Assembly: GCA_964403015.1 (NCBI GenBank)
Contig: CAYOEJ010000050.1
Location: forward strand, 1-9,714
DNA length: 9,714 nucleotides
Source: CAYOEJ01 sp964403015
GTDB taxonomy: Bacteria; Actinomycetota; Actinomycetes; Actinomycetales; Actinomycetaceae
Direction: 5' to 3'
Shown here: one piece after another, positions 6,286 to 9,714 of the stretch
Layout: each line of letters opens with the position of its first letter
Numbering within the stretch: the stretch's first letter is position 1
Notes under the pieces: generated by a model
What the model was told of the DNA's origin: nothing
Databases searched by the model: none
Seen by the model: only the letters and a program-made list of their open reading frames with translations
Position numbers and translations under genes: made by a program

Positions 6286-6384
6286 GCAGGTTTCGAACGA
6301 GGATTGGAAAACTCGGGCAGTAAGCTTGGCAGTACATGCAATCAGCAGTGCTTTCAGCCGCTGGTTGCAAGGTCTACTCGGAGG

Positions 6385-6413
6385 CTGCGCAAAGTCGCTT
6401 ATTTCGGTACCTT
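6385..6413 (+). promoter_or_regulatory. Putative leaderless promoter of the purine nucleoside phosphorylase gene
   Basis: TACCTT (6408-6413) fits TANNNT and lies 6 nt before ATG 6420; CTGCGC (6385-6390), 17 bp upstream, is a weak -35 candidate. The 6 nt between box and ATG (TTTTAC) contain no ribosome binding site, so translation should start on a leaderless mRNA. The 147 bp between lpdA and this gene hold both divergent promoters; I see no operator repeat in it. Confidence 0.5.
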
Positions 6414-6419
6414 TTTTAC

Positions 6420-7189
6420 ATGACTGAAGCAAATCCAACGCAATTGGCCCAAGAGGCCGCAAGCGTCATCGCAGAACGTACCGGCGTCGATCGCCACGAC
6501 ATCGCTCTTACTCTTGGCTCCGGCTGGGGTGGAGCCGCTGAGCTTATCGGGGAGGTCGTCGCAGAGATCGATGCTGCGGATATCCCGGGCTTCTCGGCAC
6601 CGGCTGTGGTCGGCCACGGAGGAAAGATCACCTCAATTCGCCTCGAGTCCGGTCACCACGCACTCGTTCTCGGTTCGCGCACCCACCATTACGAGGGCAA
6701 GGGCGTGCGCGCAGTTGCGCACGGAGTACGCACGGCAGCCGCTGCCGGTGCTCGCCTGTGCATTCTCACCAATGGCTGCGGTTCTACCGTTCCCGAGTGG
6801 GGCCCCGGCACCGCCGTACTCATTGCCGACCACCTTAACCTCACTGCCACCTCGCCCATTGAAGGCGCGAACTTTGTGGATCTGACGGACCTCTACTCCG
6901 AGCGTCTTCGCAGTGTTGCGCGTGAGATCGACGCCGATCTTCCTGAAGGCGTGTACACCCAGTTCCCGGGTCCTCACTACGAGACCCCTGCCGAAGTAAA
7001 GATGGCTCGCACGCTCGGCGGCGACCTCGTGGGAATGTCCACCGCCCTTGAAGCAATTGCAGCGCGCGAGGCGGGCATGGAAATTCTTGGAATCTCCCTC
7101 GTCACCAACCACGCCGCAGGTTTTGCCCCCGGCCAACTGGATCACGCCGAAGTTCTTGAGGCGGGCAAGGCTGCCGGACCACGGATTTC
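6420..7189 (+). CDS. punA: Purine nucleoside phosphorylase, class II (trimeric) family (3' end lost in assembly gap)
   Basis: This enzyme splits purine (deoxy)nucleosides with phosphate into the base and (deoxy)ribose-1-phosphate. 256 whole codons are visible before the N run. Motifs of the low-molecular-mass trimeric PNP/MTAP family appear in order: LTLGSGWGG (30-38, phosphate loop), SRTHHYEG (86-93, RxHxYEG), LTNGCGS (116-122), QFPGPHYETPAE (181-192, the ET glutamate contacting the base), GMST (205-208), SLVTNHAAG (226-234, with N230 at the 6-oxopurine-reading position) and DHAEVLEAG (241-249). The family normally runs ~265-285 residues, so only about 10-25 residues should be missing. ATG 6420 is chosen for the leaderless -10 box and family N-terminus; the frame extends upstream to ATG 6336, but that sequence resembles nothing. 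Asn230 predicts a guanine/hypoxanthine rather than methylthioadenosine preference (inference). It leads into the mutase gene and likely shares a transcript with it. Confidence 0.93.
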
Positions 7190-7289
7190 NNNNNNNNNNN
7201 NNNNNNNNNNNNNNNNNNNNNNNNNNNNNNNNNNNNNNNNNNNNNNNNNNNNNNNNNNNNNNNNNNNNNNNNNNNNNNNNNNNNNNNNN
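7190..7289. other. Assembly gap (100 N)
   Basis: Exactly 100 N bases interrupt the sequence, the usual placeholder for a scaffold gap of unknown size. It removes the 3' end of the phosphorylase gene. Any reading frame running across it is artificial. Just after it, TGA at 7292-7294 (14 nt before the mutase ATG) or TAA at 7317-7319 could be the phosphorylase stop, depending on the true gap length. Confidence 0.97.
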
Positions 7290-7297
7290 CATGAACG

Positions 7298-7303
7298 AAG
7301 GAG
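7298..7303 (+). promoter_or_regulatory. Ribosome binding site deciding the mutase start
   Basis: AAGGAG lies 5 nt before ATG 7309. The in-frame ATG at 7291 has the N gap upstream and would overlap this site, so 7309 is preferred. Confidence 0.8.
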
Positions 7304-7308
7304 ACACT

Positions 7309-8997
7309 ATGACGTATAACCGCACCGATGTTGAGACGTGGATTGCCCACGACCCAGAAGAAAAGACCCGCGAGGAACTCACGGCGTTGCTCGAACAGGC
7401 AGAAGGCGGCGACGAAAAAGCTAGCGCCGAACTCGCCGACCGCTTCCAAGGATTCCTCGAGTTCGGCACTGCCGGACTTCGCGGCGCCATGGCGGGCGGC
7501 CCCTACCGCATGAATCGCGCGGTCGTGCGACGCGCGGCTGCCGGCCTCGTAGCCTGGCTCAAGAAGCGCGTGGGCGAGGATGCGCTCGTCGTCATCGGAT
7601 ACGATGCCCGCTACAATTCTGAAGATTTTGCCAAGGACACCGCCGCCATCGTCACAGCTGCAGGTGCGCGTGCGATGATCATGCCGCGCCCGCTACCCAC
7701 CCCGCTGCTGGCTTTCGCCGTCCGTCACTTCGGTGCCGACGCCGGCGTCATGGTCACGGCTTCGCACAACCCGGCACAGGACAACGGCTACAAGGTCTAT
7801 GTGGGCGGCCGCGCCATCGACGAAGACGGCAACGGCGTTCAGATCGTGCCGCCTGTGGACAAGGAGATCGCCGCTGAGATCGCAGCCGCACCGCATGCCG
7901 ATGAAGTCGAGATCGCACAGAGTGGTTGGGAGACCATCGGAGATGATTTCGTAGACACCTACGTCTCCACGGTGGTCGACGCCCTGAAGGCCGACGGCCC
8001 ACGCGATCTGAAGATCGTCTACACGGCCATGCATGGCGTGGGTGCTCCGATTATGCGATCCATCCTCGGTGGTGCTGGATTCACCAATATCATCGAGGTC
8101 GAGGAGCAGAATACTCCCGATCCAGATTTCCCCACCGTCTCCTTCCCGAACCCGGAAGAGGCTGGCGCACTCGATATTGCCATCGCTCTAGCAGAAAAGA
8201 ACGACGCCGATATCGTCATCGCATCTGACCCGGACGCCGATCGCTGTTCCGCGGCGATCCCCACCAGCAACGGTTGGCGCCAGCTCTCCGGTGACGAGAT
8301 TGGATCGATTCTCGGCGAGCAGGTAGCCCAGCGCGTGGCCGCTGCAGGTGAGGGCGGCAACCTCGCCTCCTCGATCGTTTCTTCCCAGCTTCTTGAGCAG
8401 ATCGCCAAGCACCATGGACTCGGCTACGAACCGACCCTGACCGGCTTCAAGTGGATCGCGCGCGCGCCTCAGATCCGCTTTGGTTACGAAGAGGCGATCG
8501 GATTCTGCGTACTTCCAGAGGTGGTCAAGGATAAAGATGGTCTTTCTGCGGCGCTGCTGCTAGCTGAGACTGTCGCAAAGCTCCAGACCGAGGGCACGGA
8601 CCTCCAGGGCGAACTTGATCGTCTAGCGGGCATTCACGGCCTCTACTTGTCCGGTCCGGTCACGGTCCGCGTCGAGGATCTTTCCATCATCCCGGCAACG
8701 ATGGCCAAGATGCGTTCGAATCCGCCGAAGGAACTCGTGGGCTCCCCCGTCATTTCGATCGAGGACCTGTCCAAAGAAGGCGGAGACCTTCCTCCAACCG
8801 ACGCGATCAAGATTCACACCGAGGCCGGCGACCGCGTCATCATTCGCCCCTCCGGTACCGAGCCGAAGGTAAAGTGCTACCTCGAGGTCATCGCCTCAAT
8901 CAACGAGGGTGAGGACATCGCAGAAGTCCGTGCACAGGCAGCCGAGCGCCTTGAGCGATTCAAGGCCGACATGAGCGAGGCTCTCAAGCTCGACTAA
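7309..8997 (+). CDS. pmmB: Alpha-D-phosphohexomutase superfamily protein, PmmB/PGM2 type (probable phosphopentomutase or phosphomannomutase)
   Basis: This 562-residue cytosolic enzyme moves phosphate between C1 and C5/C6 of a sugar phosphate through a phosphoserine. All four superfamily loops are intact: VTASHNPAQDNGYK (149-162, catalytic Ser152), SDPDADR (306-312, Mg2+ site), GFKWI (379-383) with FGYEEAIGF (391-399, sugar-binding loop), and RPSGTEPK (513-520, phosphate-binding loop). FGTAGLRGAM near residue 52 is the usual N-terminal signature. The GYEEAIG form of the sugar loop, rather than GEESG, and the long ~560-residue length are features of the PGM2/PmmB branch; human PGM2 is a phosphopentomutase. 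The gene follows purine nucleoside phosphorylase and faces deoC, so converting (deoxy)ribose-1-P to the 5-phosphate is the likely job (inference). Phosphomannomutase or phosphoglucomutase activity remains possible. A strong palindromic terminator begins 16 bp after the stop. Confidence 0.93.
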   Translation: MTYNRTDVETWIAHDPEEKTREELTALLEQAEGGDEKASAELADRFQGFLEFGTAGLRGAMAGGPYRMNRAVVRRAAAGLVAWLKKRVGEDALVVIGYDARYNSEDFAKDTAAIVTAAGARAMIMPRPLPTPLLAFAVRHFGADAGVMVTASHNPAQDNGYKVYVGGRAIDEDGNGVQIVPPVDKEIAAEIAAAPHADEVEIAQSGWETIGDDFVDTYVSTVVDALKADGPRDLKIVYTAMHGVGAPIMRSILGGAGFTNIIEVEEQNTPDPDFPTVSFPNPEEAGALDIAIALAEKNDADIVIASDPDADRCSAAIPTSNGWRQLSGDEIGSILGEQVAQRVAAAGEGGNLASSIVSSQLLEQIAKHHGLGYEPTLTGFKWIARAPQIRFGYEEAIGFCVLPEVVKDKDGLSAALLLAETVAKLQTEGTDLQGELDRLAGIHGLYLSGPVTVRVEDLSIIPATMAKMRSNPPKELVGSPVISIEDLSKEGGDLPPTDAIKIHTEAGDRVIIRPSGTEPKVKCYLEVIASINEGEDIAEVRAQAAERLERFKADMSEALKLD

Positions 8998-9012
8998 AAC
9001 GCCTAGAACAAT

Positions 9013-9056
9013 AAAGTGCGAGCCCCGCGGGAATTCCCGCGGGGCTCGCACTTTTT
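9013..9056. terminator. Bidirectional intrinsic terminator between the mutase gene and deoC
   Basis: Bases 9013-9054 form a perfect 42-bp palindrome, self-complementary about the axis 9033/9034 (centre GGGAATTCCC). As RNA it makes a stem of about 19 bp, very GC-rich, with an AAUU loop. On the plus strand it runs into TTTTT (9052-9056); on the minus strand its arm ends in TTT followed by ATTG. It starts 16 bp after the mutase stop and ends about 50 bp from the deoC stop, so it should end transcription from both convergent genes. Confidence 0.95.
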
Positions 9057-9105
9057 GGCATTCAACCCTCTCGGCTCTAGTTAGCCTCTAGGCTCATGCT
9101 GAATA

Positions 9106-9714
9106 TCAGCCCTCGAGAGAATCGAGCACTGCGCGCGAGCTGGAAAGCCCGAGGCGGGTGGCGCCTGCCTCGATGAGCTCGGCGGCGAACTTTCCGTCGC
9201 GAATGCCTCCGGATGCCTTGACCTCAAGGTCCTCGCCCACGGTCTTCTTCATGATCTCCACGGCGTGCACGGATGCGCCGCCTGCTGGATGGAAGCCGGT
9301 GGAGGTCTTGACGAAGTCTGCGCCAGCGTTACGCGAGGCTTCACACGCCTTCACGATTTCGTCGTCGGTCAAAACCGCCGATTCAATGATGACCTTGAGC
9401 ACGGCGTATGGAATGGCGTCGCGGACAACCGCGATGTCGTACTCGAGTGCCTCCCAGTCGCCTTCCTTGGCGTATCCAAGGTTAATGACCATATCGACTT
9501 CGTCTGCACCAGCGGCGACTGCCCGTGCTGCCTCGGCAGCCTTAACCTCGGATGCAACAGCGCCGGAGGGGAATCCGGCAACAACGGCAACCTTGAGCTC
9601 GCCAAGATCGAGATCGGCGGGCAACGGGAGCATGGACGGCGAAACACAAATCGAGTATGCGTTAACGGCCTTGCCTTCTTCGACGAGCGCCTTCACATCA
9701 TCGATCGTTGCCTC
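9106..9714 (-). CDS. deoC: Deoxyribose-phosphate aldolase (5' partial, runs off the window)
   Basis: This class I aldolase cleaves 2-deoxy-D-ribose-5-phosphate into glyceraldehyde-3-phosphate and acetaldehyde through a Schiff base. 202 residues are visible and the frame is open at base 9714, so the start lies outside; families are ~215-260 residues, so little is missing. The first visible residues EATIDDVKALVEEGK match the usual (K)PEAT helix. GADEVDMVINLGY (visible 69-81) holds the catalytic Asp74; ADFVKTSTGF (132-141) the Schiff-base Lys136; VKASGGIRD (165-173) the second catalytic Lys166; and GATRLGLSSSRA (184-195) the phosphate-binding end. The GTG at 9696 is internal, since the helix continues upstream of it. 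It converges on the mutase gene and completes deoxynucleoside breakdown. Confidence 0.95.
   Translation of the reverse strand, partial: EATIDDVKALVEEGKAVNAYSICVSPSMLPLPADLDLGELKVAVVAGFPSGAVASEVKAAEAARAVAAGADEVDMVINLGYAKEGDWEALEYDIAVVRDAIPYAVLKVIIESAVLTDDEIVKACEASRNAGADFVKTSTGFHPAGGASVHAVEIMKKTVGEDLEVKASGGIRDGKFAAELIEAGATRLGLSSSRAVLDSLEG

Noticed and set aside
6282..6341. Extended lpdA start at 6341
   Set aside because: It adds more than 20 residues before the FAD-binding strand with no ribosome binding site, and would run into the divergent promoter region.
6336..7319. Single plus-strand reading frame through the N run, ending at 7319
   Set aside because: The frame through 100 placeholder Ns has no meaning; the phosphorylase start is 6420 and its end is inside or just after the gap.
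9083..9110. Short inverted repeats AGCC-TCTA-GGCT and GCTGA-ATA-TCAGC near the deoC stop
   Set aside because: Arms are 4-5 bp, one overlaps the stop codon, and the strong palindrome next to them already explains termination.

Overview
The window looks like a chromosomal, mostly housekeeping stretch of an actinobacterium. The evidence is moderately high GC with GC-rich third codon positions, a DUF3117 miniprotein with the MAAMKPRTGDGPLE start (an actinobacterial family), an LpdA-type flavoprotein, an actinobacterial-type Mrp, and several start codons that sit 6-7 nt after a TANNNT -10 box (leaderless promoters). From memory, members of this gene set sit near each other in Mycobacterium tuberculosis: the left part matches families found around Rv1205-Rv1234 (LOG protein, DUF3117, O-methyltransferase, mrp, MgtE-like CBS protein, DUF1003), and the right part matches the lpdA-deoD-pmmB neighbourhood around Rv3303c-Rv3308. 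A small-genome Actinomycetales member (Actinomyces/Arcanobacterium/Trueperella-like) would fit, but I cannot fix the genus.

Layout. Bases 1-1314 hold the 3' part of a soluble MgtE-like protein (PRC barrel, MgtE_N helices, CBS pair), followed 4 bp later by a two-TM DUF1003 protein (1319-1867). An 82-bp intergenic region with a leaderless -10 box leads into mrp (1950-3077), an Fe-S carrier ATPase, and then a SAM-dependent O-methyltransferase (3120-3749). This meets DUF3117 (3746-3916, minus) tail to tail: the two stop codons overlap inside an 18-bp perfect palindrome. A LOG-family nucleotide hydrolase (4004-4789, minus) and lpdA (4878-6272, minus) follow. The lpdA product lacks both redox cysteines and the catalytic His-Glu pair.

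The right third is a nucleoside-salvage group. Purine nucleoside phosphorylase (6420 to the gap, plus) reads divergently from lpdA. After a 100-N assembly gap (7190-7289) comes a PGM2/PmmB-type sugar-phosphate mutase (7309-8997, plus). deoC (9106-9714, minus, cut by the window end) faces it across a 42-bp perfect-palindrome bidirectional terminator. Together they can convert a (deoxy)nucleoside to base plus (deoxy)ribose-1-P, then to the 5-phosphate, then (for deoxyribose) to glyceraldehyde-3-P and acetaldehyde.

I see no tRNA, rRNA, CRISPR array, insertion sequence, prophage or defence system. No previously undescribed system is evident. The points most worth a second look are the cysteine-free LpdA, the palindromic double stop, the repeated leaderless promoter geometry, and the likely phosphopentomutase role of the mutase.
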